Shown one piece after another: positions 46,085 to 58,498 of a DNA stretch of 64,000 nt. The notes below the pieces were generated by a model. The model searched no databases. It had not been told where the DNA came from and saw only the letters and a program-made list of their open reading frames with translations. Origin of the DNA: Muscardinus avellanarius (lineage: Eukaryota > Chordata > Mammalia > Rodentia > Gliridae); contig OY726560.1 in the NCBI GenBank assembly GCA_963383645.1, positions 85,671,093 through 85,735,092 on the forward strand, in the 5' to 3' direction. Position 1 is the stretch's first letter; every line of letters starts with the position of its first letter. The position numbers and the translations under genes were made by a program.

Positions 46085-47385
46085 TGAGATTCTTTGTGAT
46101 ATGGAATAGTTTGGTCAGTTTTATTTCCCAGAGCCTCCCCTCTTCCTGTCTCTCCCCTTATTTCATTATTTACTCTCCTGGTCTCCATTTTATTTTCCTT
46201 AAATCCCCCCCCCCATTTTTTTTTTTTTTTTTTAGCTTTACATATAAGAGAAACACGGCCCCTGACTTTCTGAGGCTGGCCTATTTTATTTAACCTAATA
46301 TTCTCAAGTCTCATTTATTTTTCTAAAAATGACATAATTTCATTATTCTTTATGCCTAAACAATAATACATTGTATACATGGACCACATTTTTAAAATCC
46401 ATTCATCTGTTTACAGATACCTAGACTGGTTCTGTAACTTTCCTACTGTAAATTGTGTTCTTAAAATCCTATGTTGGTATTATATGCTGACTTTCATTGT
46501 TTTTGAACAAATTGAGAGGAGTGAGGTACTTGGGCCTATTCGTAGCCTTTTAAAGAGCTTTTATACTGATTTCTATTATTCGTATTCTTCATGATTGTCA
46601 TTCTAACCAGAGTGATATAAATTTTATTGAAGTTTCTATTTGCAGTTTTCTGATTGCTAAATAATTGAATAGTTTTTCATGTGTTTATTGGCCATTTGTA
46701 TTTCTTTTTAGAAGTGTCTCTTTAGTTCATTTGCCTATTTATTAATTAGGACAATTTATCTGTGTGTTTATTAATATTGTTGAGTTCTTATGTATTGTGT
46801 ATGTAAATCCTTTGTCAGAGAGTAACTGACAAAGAATTTCTTCCATTGTGTAGTCTGTCTCTGCTTTTGTTTTCTGTGCTATTGAGAACCATTTTAATTT
46901 GTGCCATCTCTACTAATACTTGGTATTATTTTATAAGCTGTAGGAATACTGTTGAGGTTATTTTCCATGCCTATATGTTGGAGTATTGACTCTGTTTTAT
47001 TTTAGCAGTTGCCAAGTTTCTGATCTAATTTTTAGGTTTTTGCTCTATTTTGAGTTGACTTTAGTACAGGGAGAGAAATGGGGATCAAGTTTCATTCCAC
47101 ATATGGATATTCCATTTACACATTTATTCTCTTTTCTCCAACCATAATTTTTGGTGACTTCATCAAGGATCTGATGGCTGCACCTGTGTGGGTTTGTTTC
47201 TGTATCTTCTATTCTATTCCCTTGGTTTATGTGTCTTTTTCTATGCCAATATTTTGCTAATTTTGTTGCTGACTCTAGTTTAATTTGAAATGAAGTGTTC
47301 TGATGCTCCTTGCATTGCTTTTTACTTAAAATTGTTTTGGATATTCTGAGTCTTTTATTTTTCCATATGCCATGATTATTTCTGC
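46085..47385 (-). mobile_element. Old L1, 3' UTR and ORF2 3' part
   Basis: Reverse order: 3' UTR with a C-rich tract (46206-46214), 'acatataagagaaacacggc', then decayed ORF2 ('cagagagtaactgacaaag', 'tgggtttgtttctgtatctt', 'tttccatatgccatgatta') to about 47385. Highly diverged, with no long open frame. Confidence 0.85.
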
Positions 47386-48744
47386 ATAATCACCCTACAT
47401 CCAAATGATAAGATTATGGGACTGTGACCAGGAGTTGGGACTTCAATTTTTTTTGTGGACAAAAACAACAATAATAAATTAACAATACAACAATAATAAC
47501 AAAAGTAACAACATAACAAGAATAAAAATGTATTTATGTAATAAAATATTTTTACTTACTTTATTGAAAATACAAATTAATTCATTGAACAATAAAAATT
47601 AAAAAATGTTTTGGAAAAAATTCTAGATATTTTGAATTTAAATGGAAAGAAAGATGTTTAAGATAAAATTTTGGTACATGTTTTTTCACATCATACCTTG
47701 TACTCAATTTGTAAATATAATCTGAACAGTCCCAAAGACCCCTAAAGCTTTTCAAAAACAAGTATTATCTAACTTACTTTCTGGGGCCAGAAAGATACAC
47801 TAAGATAAACAAAGAGTACATATGAAGAGAAACTTAAAAAAAATTTCATATAAATTAAATAAAAATTTGTCAGTAAGACTATTGGAAATTTAATTTGAGC
47901 AATATATATTCCTGTTTGGCTTTGTCACCATTTACATTGAGTACTTTGTTTGTTTGTCTATTTGTTGTTTAGTTTTAAAAAGTGGAAAGAGGAAAGACCA
48001 GAATAAATTTACTTTGAAAGCAGAATTAATTCAAAATGTTAAAGTACTAAGATAATATATGTCATGAGTAGATTCAAAACAAATTATAGTTTCAGTATTT
48101 TCAGAACAAATATAATGAAATTCAATTATGAAAAAAAGAAATTTTAAGTAAATTAAAAATACTAAGTAAAATAATTGATAAATTGTTCTTAAGATTAAAA
48201 TATATGTATCAAGCAAAATCTTACACATCAAAAGTGATTAAAGTGGTACAAATATGAAGTCAATGCATTTGAACATAAATAATAAAGTATTAGCATCCAA
48301 AATGTGTACAAAACTCCTTGTAGTAAGAAAATATAACTCAATAAAAATTAGTGAAAAATATAAATAGGCATTTCATATATGAAATAAGTAGATTTCCAGT
48401 AGGCACATAAGAGATGCTCAAGAGCATAATAAAATAAAAAATGAAAATTTTCAGTGTGAAAAATAATTTCACAACCCTGAATTGACAAACATGAAGAAAT
48501 AATCATGTTTTCAAGTTAGCCTTAAGAAAATGGTGTTCTTTGATTGTAAATCTCTCAACGTGGCCTCCTCCAAAACTACAAGAACAATACAAAGGACCCA
48601 TAAGACAACACATGAAACAAGACAACACATGATGGAAGGAGACTTAATGGAAATAACTCAAATTACTCTGAGTTTGAAAATCATCATATTTCTAACAGAT
48701 CTGCCAATGGCTTATACTTCCACTATAAGTTTGGAGAAAAGACA
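47386..48744. other. AT-rich unassigned DNA
   Basis: Very AT-rich (many AATA/TAAA words); no gene seen. It may hold very old L1 remnants that I cannot place. Confidence 0.4.
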
Positions 48745-48758
48745 GGGTACTTTACTTT

Positions 48759-48801
<43 letters not shown>

Positions 48802-49005
48802 TGTGGTGCTGGGTGTGGAACCCAGAAGCTTTCTACCGCTGGACTATCTCTCAGACCTATTTTATATTTTATTTGGAAACAGGGCCTAAGTTGCTAAGAG
48901 CCTCACTAAGTAGCTGAGGCTGGCTTCAAACCCGTGCAATCCTCCTTTCTCAGCCTCCCAATCGCTGAGATTACAAGTATGCACTATCATGCCTTGCCAG
49001 ATAGG
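48745..49005 (-). mobile_element. Dimeric SINE with (ATTT)n tail
   Basis: Reverse copy: 'ggtgctgggtgtggaaccca', 'aagtagctgaggctggcttc', 'tatgcactatcatgccttgc'. The tail is an ATTT array at about 48758-48801. Confidence 0.9.
48758..48801. repeat. (ATTT)n microsatellite from SINE tail
   Basis: About 11 ATTT units. Confidence 0.95.
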
Positions 49006-49204
49006 GTAATTTAAAAATCTTTGTGGACAAAAGAAAGGGGAAGAAGGCTTGGGTGAAGAAAATCCTCCAAAAACACAAAGTGTAATACCAAATACTGGAT
49101 GTGATGCTAGAACCCAGAAGTTGATAGCACCAGTACAGATCTGGAAGCAAGCAGAGATTGTATTGTTTTTGGAGGGAAAGAAGATGAGCAGAAAAATGGT
49201 AGGG

Positions 49205-49237
<33 letters not shown>

Positions 49238-49403
49238 GATAGCGGAGTAGAAGCAAAGTGGAGTGAAAGTACTATAGGAATAAAAAAGATTAACAGGTTA
49301 ATCTCTAAATCCCCATTAAATATGCTGCATTGTCACCAAAGATAGAATAAGATGTTGAACTAAAATTCATTTCATGAAATGCCTAGAAATAGAGAAGAGA
49401 CTA
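49006..49403. other. Unassigned DNA with a poly(T) tract
   Basis: Nothing recognised except a T-run of about 29 (49210-49238), which is not attached to an identified element. Confidence 0.4.
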
Positions 49404-49404
49404 A

Positions 49405-49599
49405 GGCCGGGTGTGGTGGCGCACGCTTGTAATCCCCGCGCTTGGGAGGCAGAGACAGGAGGATCGCGCAGGTTCGAAGCCAGCCGCGCTGGCTTAGGAG
49501 ACCCTGTTTCCAAAAATAAAATAGGTCTGGGAGTGTATCCTGGAGACAGACGGGCTTCCAGGAACCCCAGTACCACCAAAAAAAAAAAAAAAAAGAGAG
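49405..49599 (+). mobile_element. Young dimeric SINE with 14-bp duplication
   Basis: Near-consensus, CpG-rich copy ('ggtggcgcacgcttgtaatc', 'aggatcgcgcaggttcgaag', 'gtctgggagtgtatcctgga'). It is flanked by 'agagaagagactaa' at 49391-49404 and 49600-49613. The retained CpGs indicate a recent insertion. Confidence 0.96.
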
Positions 49600-49613
49600 A
49601 GAGAAGAGACTAA

Positions 49614-51604
49614 TTTTAAGTAGAAGTATGTAAGAAGAAAAAAAAAAAAAAAAAAAAAAACAGAAATACAGATCAAAAAATTTCAGAGAAAAAGTCTTCC
49701 AGAAAAAAACAAAAAGAACTTTGAAACACGAGGAAACAATATTTCCTCATTCAAACCTGAATTAAGCAAATAATCATATGTTTGAATGAGTACTTGGAAA
49801 TATAAAAAGCCACTTGTCATTAGAGAAAGAGGAGGAGGAGATGATAAAGGAGACAAAAAAAGATGAGGTTGATGAAGATGAGGAGGAGAGGAGATAAAAA
49901 CAATAAAAACAGACAAAGACTGATGAGCAATTTAAGTTAGAATAGGTCAAGGACTAAGAGATCCACTCTGCCTGGAAATAAATCATATAGAATTTTATAT
50001 GATTATTGTGGGCATATGAGTTTTTCCTCCATTTTGGAGAATCATTTTGGTATTGTCTATAAAAATTAAAATTTCACAAATGGATTTGAATCACAGGAAA
50101 ATGATCATTATGTGAGTATAAATCACACATCTCTTTTGGAAGCATTTTGTCATTACAGGTGGCAGTTGAAGATGTCATAGTTCATGGTTACTTGGTGCTC
50201 AATCATTAACACATGCAGAACAGGTACCTATGAGCCACAGCTAATGGCCAAGCCTCACTGTCTGCCTGATCATATGAGGACTTAAGGGAACACAGTTGTG
50301 CCAATCTGTTTATGTCAGTAGCAGATTTCATGCAACCTAGAAGAAATGAGTAGTTGCAGTAGAGAACAGTTGTCCTCAAAGCTGAAAACATTCATATCTG
50401 GCCCTTTAGAGTGAAAGTCTAGAGATGCTCCCAGTCTGGGGATCCTCTGGTATGCTTGAAAGAAACATATGTAAAACATATAAACACATGTGTGTTTATA
50501 GTATAAAAGCTGAAAACCCTCACAAATATTCATTACCGACAGAATAGGAAACTAAATTGATATAGTTCCCAGTATTGCACTATTTATCATTTAGGTACAC
50601 ATGTGAGTAACATGATTGCATCTCCAAATACACTACTGAGTGAAAAAGTAGAAAGCCAGAGCATGATGTATTTATTTATTTCCACCAAAGTTAAAACATA
50701 CAAAGATAAATGATATAGGGATTATGTGCTGGTAATAAAATGATACAGTAAAGCAAAAAACAGTGTTCGTTGTTATCATGTATTATTTGGAAACAGGGAA
50801 TAAAACCCAATCAAGGTGGATCCTGTCAGGTCTTGGCCATATTTTCTTTCTTTTAGTAAGTAATGTGTCCAAGAGTGTTTGCCTTTGTCACTATTTACAT
50901 TAAGTATTTTTGTTTGGTTGTCTATGTATTGTTTAGATCAAATAATCACTGGCTTTATTGCAAGATAATGCCTCATACTTTTTGGCATACCTAACTTTTA
51001 CACTGCGATGAAATTTTTCATTGCTTAATCTGTTTATTTATTATATGCCTCTGAAAGAATTAGTTAAATGTGTGGATGTACACCTACACTCTTCTTTTTG
51101 TAAGAGTAATTATATTCCACATCCTTACAGGATAATAATAAAGAGCAGCACAAGGACATTGAATGAGTTTTGGTGCTAACTCTATGGCTCTAGCTCCACT
51201 CTGGGTCTTGTGGGTGATTCCTTCATCTCAGTGCTTTGATCTGAAGAGTGTAAGTAATGAAGATGTTTATAAGACTTTGTAGGGATGCTTCCAGTGTCAC
51301 TTCCCATGTCTTGCCTATACTCTCTGTCTTTGTTCCAGGTTGTACCATATATCAGACACTGGCCTATGTTCTGCCCTTATGGTGGAAGGCCTAGTCCCTG
51401 GTACCAGGGTGGGACCAACATCCATGTGCCTGCCTTTCACTCAGCTCCAGTGGCTAAGAGATGGAAGGATACATTATCTGCTATACTTTTCAGAGTAAAC
51501 AAAAAAAATGCCCTCTAATATGCACATATAATAACATCTATATTTTCTATAATTTAAAATGTGTTAAGTAAATAAAAAATGTTTGGCCACATTAATTAAT
51601 ATTT
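49614..51604. other. Unassigned DNA, no gene seen
   Basis: Contains an A-run of about 24 at 49639-49662 and a purine-rich stretch at 49830-49900. No domain or exon recognised. Confidence 0.4.
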
Positions 51605-51815
51605 AATTAATTTGGTAGTGGGGATTGAAGCCAGAGGTATTTTACCTCTAAGCTAGACCTCCAGCCCTTTTTACTTTTTATTTTGAAGCAGGATCTCAAT
51701 AAGTTGCTGAGAGTCTCATTAAGTTGTTGAGGCTCATCTGGAGTCTGGAATCCTCCTATCTAAGCCTTCCAAGTACTGGAATTACAGGCGTATGCCACCT
51801 CATACCTGGTGGTCA
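51605..51815 (-). mobile_element. Dimeric SINE (old)
   Basis: Reverse copy: 'ggtagtggggattgaagcca', 'ttgaagcaggatctcaataa', 'ggaattacaggcgtatgcca'. Confidence 0.88.
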
Positions 51816-52714
51816 CAAAGCTTTTCTATCAGATAGCATTCATGTTTGTAAAACTCTGTGAGAGGTAAATAGATTGTCTTGGAATGCTTTAGAATTTAGT
51901 AGTTAACAATTCATTTTATACTATTCTGGGTTCCTCATTTATAAAGTAAGTGTGACCATTGTGCCTAATCTGCAGGACTGCCACATCTTAAGTGATGATG
52001 GGAGGTGGGGGTACAGCAGGCACAATTATGATTAACCTCCTTCTAAAAATCACATGATGAGTTTATGCTTACTAGTGGAAAAATACCTAAAGAATTCTTC
52101 TCTAAAATTTATTGAGTTTTATAAGATGTTTCTTGAATTTATGAGATTGTGGAAGATAACTAACTGGTGCGTACAAGTTAGTCAGGTGGTTTGTTTACCA
52201 CAGCAAAGATAAGAAGCTCATCCCTAGGGTGTGGTCTTCAGTGGGCAGCTATTGCTCTTCTATTGCTTGGAACCAGGCAGGTTCTGAGGCATTGTATCTC
52301 CTGATTCATTTAGTGATAAGATCCAGGATTCTCATGAATCTGTTTGACAAATCAATTTTTTGGACTACAGCAGACATGGTGTATATAAAACTTGAAATGT
52401 GGCCTAGAACTTAGTTTTTCATTGAAGTTACACTGCAAATTATTCTTCACCTAGAATTTTTCTTCTGAGTCTCTTTTATTTAGAAGTTATATTAAAAAAG
52501 CAATGTATTTAATTCCTTTTACTGAACATTGGCACATATTAGTAGATGTCATTAAATTGAATTTATAAATTGTTTTAAACATTAGATTTCTTGCCTCATA
52601 TGATTGAGTTAATATGTTCAATTGGCATTAATCTAAAAATATATGTAGGCAAAAACTGGAGTTTTGGAAAGTTCCAGTGCTTTGGGTAAATTGCCTTCTC
52701 CATGTGGATTACTT
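51816..52714. other. Unassigned DNA
   Basis: No gene or repeat recognised. Confidence 0.4.
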
Positions 52715-52985
52715 TGCTAGAGTTTCTGTAACAAAGTACTACAGACTGCATATATTAAATTATGGATTTTTCCCACAAGTTTCTAATGCTTAGAACTCTA
52801 AGATCAAGCATGAGCAAGTTGGTTCCTATGAAGGCCTCTTCTCCCAGCTTTTAGATGCTCGTTGCCCTTATTTTTTACATGATCCCCACCCCTAGACAAC
52901 ACCCATACACTATGTGTGTGTGTCAACATTTCCTCTTCTTATAAGTTTATCAGCCACATTGGGTTAGGATCCACCTACAGGGCTT
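52715..52985 (+). repeat. Old mammalian interspersed repeat (second copy)
   Basis: 'gtttctgtaacaaagtacta' start, 'agatcaagcatgagcaagtt' and 'ggttaggatccacctacagg' end follow the same order as 38835-39240. Family name not assigned. Confidence 0.5.
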
Positions 52986-52999
52986 AATTTTATGGTGTT

Positions 53000-53002
<3 letters not shown>

Positions 53003-53039
<37 letters not shown>
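53003..53039. repeat. (TG)n microsatellite
   Basis: About 18 TG units. Confidence 0.96.
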
Positions 53040-53042
<3 letters not shown>

Positions 53043-53074
53043 AGTATGTGGCTTGTATTATTTCCAACATCAAC

Positions 53075-53450
53075 ATTTATTCATTTTTTAGAATTGTATG
53101 CTGCCTAGTGCTGCATTTATATATGTATATGATGTCTCTTGGTGTGCTTCCGTCTTAATTCTGTGCTGCTGCCCCCTGTCCCTCTCTATACATATGAGTT
53201 AAGCTGCTAGTGATACTCTTATATATGGACATAATATTATTTGGGTTGTTTCCTTCCTCAAGCCTCTTTTTTTCCTCTTCCCTCTTCCCTCCCCTGATCC
53301 CCTTTTGCTATTCTACTACACAAGGAACAACACCCAACTTTCTTTCAGAGTATCTGAGGATTTCTATGAGGTGTATACCAAAAGAGAAGCCTACCGCCTT
53401 TATCCAACCTCTTTTATTCCATTCTAACCTTGTATTTGGCTGCTGAGTAT
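53075..53450 (-). mobile_element. L1 3' UTR fragment (old)
   Basis: 'gctagtgatactcttatata', 'atattatttgggttgtttcc' and the pyrimidine tract 'cctcttccctcttccctccc' parallel 39885-40000 in the same order. Confidence 0.7.
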
Positions 53451-53512
53451 ATTTGTTAAGATCTCACAGCTGACCTGAAAGGCTTGGCTCTCTCCTCTGC
53501 CCTCATCACTTT

Positions 53513-53712
53513 TTTTGTTTTTTTGCGGGTCTGGGGATGGAACCCTGGGGAATTTAACCTTCGAGCTATACCCCCTGCCCTATTTTTTTATTCTTTATTT
53601 TGAAACCGGGTCTCACTGAGTTGTGGAGGGCCTCACTAAGTAGCTGAGGCTGTCCACGAACCGCAGTTCTCCCGAATGCTGGGATTACAAGTGTGCGCCA
53701 CCACGCCCGGCT
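53513..53712 (-). mobile_element. SINE with 12-bp duplication
   Basis: Reverse copy: 'gggtctggggatggaaccct', 'ttgaaaccgggtctcactga', 'gtgtgcgccaccacgcccgg'. It is flanked by 'cctcatcacttt' (53501-53512 and 53713-53724). Confidence 0.95.
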
Positions 53713-53724
53713 CCTCATCACTTT

Positions 53725-54204
53725 CTGATAGCAGTTGGAGGACAGGTGGATTACAGAGAGAGTGAGCAGGGTTCAATGAGGGTGGCTTTTGATCTCACTC
53801 TTCCATTTATTGACAATAGGCCACCTGATTATTTAGGTTGTGATGCATCTGTTATGGGAGGTGTTTGCTATGGAAAATGCAATGTGCATATGTAACAGGC
53901 AAAGCACAGAAGGGGCATGGACTTTATGGGTCATTCTTGTCATAAAGCTCTGCAATTTCAATGAATAATAAGAATGATCTTAATGATCTTTCTCTAAGAA
54001 TGTCTCTAAAGAATATCTGAAAATTAATTAGCTAAGAGTAAACATCTGTTCCTCAACTGGATTAACAAATTGAAGTTTTTGTGTCTATGGAATTATCACT
54101 CTCAAAACCATGCCTGGCTCAGAAGTCATGTCTATAGAAAGATCTCTTAAGAATCTAAGTACATATTATGCAATTCTCATCATAATAAAGGAATAAAATA
54201 TGTT
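53725..54204. other. Unassigned DNA
   Basis: No gene or repeat recognised. Confidence 0.4.
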
Positions 54205-54418
54205 TATGAGATGGGCATGGTGGCACATGCTTGTAATTCCAGCATTCAGGAGGCTGAAACCAGAGGATTACGGTTCACAGACAGCCTCAGCTGCTTAACC
54301 AGGCCATATGCAACTTCATGAGACCCTTTTTCAACAATAAAAAGACTAAAAAATGGGGCTGAGGGTGTAGCTCGGAGTTACAGTGCCCCTGGATCCCGTC
54401 CCCAGTACCACACAAAAA
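54205..54418 (+). mobile_element. Dimeric SINE, probable 10-bp duplication
   Basis: 'gggcatggtggcacatgctt', 'atggggctgagggtgtagct', 'ccgtccccagtaccac'. The ten bases 'atgtttatga' occur just before and just after it. Confidence 0.9.
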
Positions 54419-56114
54419 ATGTTTATGATGAAAAATTATAAGTGAATACATGTGAATTTTTTTCTCTGTACTTTTTTTAACTTACCATTTTCAGAAGACA
54501 AATGGCATCCTTTTAGATGAGGTGTTTGTACTGTTCAAAATTGGACTACTTAGTTTTGGCATGGGCTTCTTACAACACCCAACTGACAGGAATATTGCTG
54601 AATATACGTAGGTGCCCACTACATAATGAGAACCATTGTGGGATCAGTTGGTAGATGAGGTTCTACAGTTTCAGGGTGGCCACACATTTTTACAGTCTGG
54701 GTAATGCTTGTATCAATGACATAATGCCAAACTTGAGACCTGGGATTGCTACTTTCAAAAAAGGAAGGATGCATTGCTTCTCTAATTCCCCTTGGAAAAT
54801 GACCAAGAAATAATCTTCACTATTCAGTGTGGATCTTTGTCATGGTTTTATTCATTTTGAAAAATATTTACCTCTTGTTGAACAATCTTATTCTCAGGTT
54901 AAAAGGAATAAAATAATGGTGTTTAAGTGATTTAATTGTTTTAACTCACATTATGCTAGAGAAAAAATAGAGTGCTTTAAAATTAAATGGCCATTTCAAG
55001 CAGTCTTAGACATTTATATTTTTCCAGAATAAATGGTATTATTAAACTGACTCAATTGACACTGATTATCATCATACCTCTAATTTAGATTTAACTAGAG
55101 TTTCAAAAACTTCTGAAAGAATTCTTCTGCTACTAAACACACATATAGATTGAATCTTACTTCTTATTTATTCACTGGAGTTATAATATAAATATAACTA
55201 TATATATATATATATGTGTGTACATATGTATATTTTTTATTTTAAAATTTAGGTATATTTTTAAGAAGGTATACATTACAAGTTCATGAACAATTAGATG
55301 CGTATCCATTTCTCTACTTCTTTACCAATTATTGGTGTTATAGATCCTTTTAAATTATTTATATTTTAGCAAGTAAAATCTTAATTTTTTAAAAATTTAT
55401 ATTTATTTTATTTGGTATTGAGTATTGAACCTAGGGCCTTCTACCTCTGAGTAAAACTCCCAGATTTTTATTTTGTACATATACACAGATGCACATGGTG
55501 CTCTTGTACTTACGTCCATAAGTTGTAAAATTATAATTAGTAGCTTAATTATATTGAATCTGTTGGGGTCAGTTTTATATGACAGTAGATGAAGTAACTA
55601 AACTAAAGAAAGTTCTGCAAACTAAGACCTGAGTGTCAGTAGTTTTTTCATGCTTAAATAATTTTTAAAATTCTTTTTTACTGAGATCTGGTAATGGCCT
55701 TTTATTTTTTTGATTGTTCTCAGAGTTTTAGGACAAGATCAGTATATACCTTGGTGTAATTTTTCTTATCAGCCCAGTCTCAAAATTTGACAGCAATTTT
55801 AATCAATGCTTTGACATTTTTCTTCAACAGAAGGAAAGCTGTTGTTTATTTTATTCAATTACTTAATATCTGTATGTAAATACAAAACAGAATTATTTCT
55901 TTGTAGAAACATCTTTGAGTCATGATAGTATTCTCTAGATCTCTTTTCTTTTCCTTTCTTTTTCTCTTCTTTTTATCCTTTTCAGCTTTTATGTTTCCAT
56001 CTTTTATATGTTTTGCTAAAATTTATGATATTTTACACCTGATGACTAATATTAAATTTATTAATTAGGTCCAGGAAGGACTTTCATCCTTATATTTAAT
56101 CATTTTTAATTTTT
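54419..56114. other. AT-rich unassigned DNA with one SINE scrap
   Basis: No gene seen. (TA)n(TG)n at about 55196-55222. A reverse ID-half SINE fragment lies at about 55408-55475 ('ggtattgagtattgaaccta', 'ctacctctgagtaaaactcc'). Confidence 0.5.
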
Positions 56115-56595
56115 ACTGTTTATTTTTATTTTGTTGCTAGAGATTGAACTCAGGGACATTCTATATCCAAGCTCCATTCTTTCTCATTTTAAAAATTTTA
56201 AATTTTTTATTCATTCATTCATTTTATTTTATTTTATTCATTTATTTTTGTAGTACTGGGGATGAATCCCAGGGTCATTCTACGTCCAAGCTACACTCCC
56301 AGCCCTATTTTTGATTCTTTATTTGAAAACAGGGTTTCACTGAGTTGCAAAGGGCCTCACTAAGTACCTGAGGCTGTCCATGAACTGCAGTCCTCATGTC
56401 TCAGCCTCCCAAATGCTGGGATTAAAAGCATGTGTTACCTTGCCTGGCCTCATTGTTTTTTTATTTTGAAACAGGGTCCTGTTAAGTAGTGAAGGGCTTT
56501 CCTAAGTTGTCAAGGCTGGCTTCAATCCCATGATCCTTTTGTCTCAGCCTCTAACCAGGATTATAGGCATGCTACTGCACCTCATTTTCTCTTTC
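56115..56595 (-). mobile_element. SINE nested inside a SINE
   Basis: The outer reverse SINE has its ID half at about 56128-56185 ('agagattgaactcagggaca') and its B1 half at about 56458-56590 ('ttgaaacagggtcctgttaa', 'ggcatgctactgcacctc'). A complete reverse SINE (about 56240-56450: 'agtactggggatgaatccca' to 'gtgttaccttgcctggcc') sits in the linker. Confidence 0.85.
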
Positions 56596-57934
56596 AAGTA
56601 GATAAATTTAACTTCTCACTTCCAACAACATCTGTGTAAGCTTTAGGAAGTGTTTTTGTGAAGTGTGTACAATACTTCAAATCTTAATATTATTACTATT
56701 ATGATTTTAGTAGAATGTTCTTGGGTTCCCTGCTCCTGGGGCACACTTTGACTGTGCCACCTCCTTCTCCTTTTTGGCTGTTTTAGGTCCTCCAATGAGC
56801 AGCTGCTCCTTCTTTTGTGGACCAAGGATTTGGATCAAATTGTGGAGGAGATTCTCTCCATGGCGGAATCCTAGTGGAAGGGGAGAAGCTCACAGTTCTG
56901 GGAAGGATATCAGCTATCCTAAGGAAGATGTCTCTCGATATTCAGAAAGGTGGAGACACTCAGTGAGTTCTGAAGGTTGACTTCTCAGGACTGACCCAGA
57001 AGTAAGAAGATCAATTCCTTGTAAAAGGCAGCTGAACTGCATTCTCAGACTGACCTTGACATGTGTCCCAACAAGAGGGTACATGCTGGTTCTTCCCAGA
57101 GCATCAGTGCATCTTGTTCCTCACACACTTTGCTCCCTGTTCCTGTGTGGCTTGCCTGGGTAGAGAACCATCCCCTGGAGTTGAAAGCAGAGGAAAAGGC
57201 TCCTCATTCAGGTTCCCATTCTTGTAGTGCTATATTCCCCAGATCCTAATGAGCCTCAGGTCCACACACTGCTATGAGGAGGATCTGGTGCCAAGGCCTT
57301 TCTTCTTGCCTTCTGTTTAACTGCAGTTTGAGCAAGGTCTAAGTCCTGGGGGGAATGAGGGATGAAGCTTTCTGTATGACAGCATTAACTGGCTTGGCTT
57401 GTTGAAGGTCACAGACTTTCCTGTTTAATCATTTCATGCATGAGGGTCTGTGAGATAAAAATGTACAAAGGCAAGCTCTGAGAAAATTAGCTCTGGCTGT
57501 AGTTAGGAGGGTCTAGAATTCAGTAGTGAAATGTTGGTTTATGAAGATTGAAGATGCTCTTATAACAATACATGAGCCATCTCAAAGAAAAGGCAAACAC
57601 ATGTAAACAGTTCACTGCATCTACTATCCCTATTCAGTCTGAGTATAGAGAAAATATAAATTCCATGAGCTCTCAGCCACATTTTCTAAGAGTTGGTTTC
57701 TTACCATGTCCAAAGACAAATTATTAGGATACATTTGTAATCTTGTAGTGAGATCAAATTTATGACAGGTTTCCATTTGGTCATTTTTTTCCTCATAGTA
57801 GAGGAATACACAATGATTCTCATCTTCTTGATGTGACCTCTGTTTTGACCTTTGCAGAGTGCTCTCTTTCTGATAACTTTTTTCATTTGTGGTAAAAAGA
57901 CAACCTTTCAACTCTTCATTTTCATTTCTTTGTG
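56596..57934. other. Unassigned; possible decayed coding or retrocopy sequence
   Basis: 56730-57400 is less AT-rich than its surroundings. It shows coding-like short frames in shifting phase ('SNEQLLLLLWTKDLDQIVEE' near 56795; 62 residues at 57061-57249). 57630-57911 (minus) has a 93-residue charged frame. I recognise none of them. Confidence 0.3.
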
Positions 57935-58105
57935 TGTTAGTGGAGATGTACTGAGGATCAAACTCAGGAATATTCTACCTTAGAGCTTTTGATCTTTTAT
58001 TTTGAAGCCAGGTCTTGCTTTGTTGCTGAGGCTGTCCTTAACCTGGGATCCTCTTGTCTCAGTCTTCCAAGTACTGGGATTACAGGTGTGTGCCATTTTT
58101 TTATG
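57935..58105 (-). mobile_element. Dimeric SINE (old)
   Basis: Reverse copy: 'ggagatgtactgaggatcaa', 'ttgaagccaggtcttgcttt', 'gggattacaggtgtgtgcca'. Confidence 0.85.
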
Positions 58106-58137
58106 ATACATGAATTGAATTTGCTATTTTTATTTTT

Positions 58138-58498
58138 TTTAATATTTTTATTGGTCCATTGTAATCATACATCACATTGGAATACAAGACTTGAGAGGAT
58201 ATACAAGCACACATCACTCAATTAGCCCTCATCCAGTCCACATCCATCCCCTCCCCCTTCCTCAATCCCATGCTTGATTGGTGATTATCTTTGATACATT
58301 TGTTTACAGACTTTCTGAGTTTTAAAGAGATTCCATCCTCCCCCATCCCATACCCTCTGATTGGTCACCTTAATTGCTTCGCTACAGAGCCCTTTCTATA
58401 ACTCAACCTCCTCCTATTACCCTTTTCCTCCTAGATTTTCTAATTAGGGGAAGCATCTGGTTTTTATTTTTTGTGATATTTCTCTATGCATGCCACAT
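58138..58498 (-). mobile_element. L1-like 3' UTR module of the composite
   Basis: On minus: 'ggaggaggttgagttataga' and 'gaagggggaggggatggatg' purine tracts, then 'gatgtatgattacaatggac' and 'caataaaaatatt' with an AATAAA signal, then the A-tail. This is the same layout as the L1 3' ends at 42820-42945 and 45660-45828. Confidence 0.85.
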
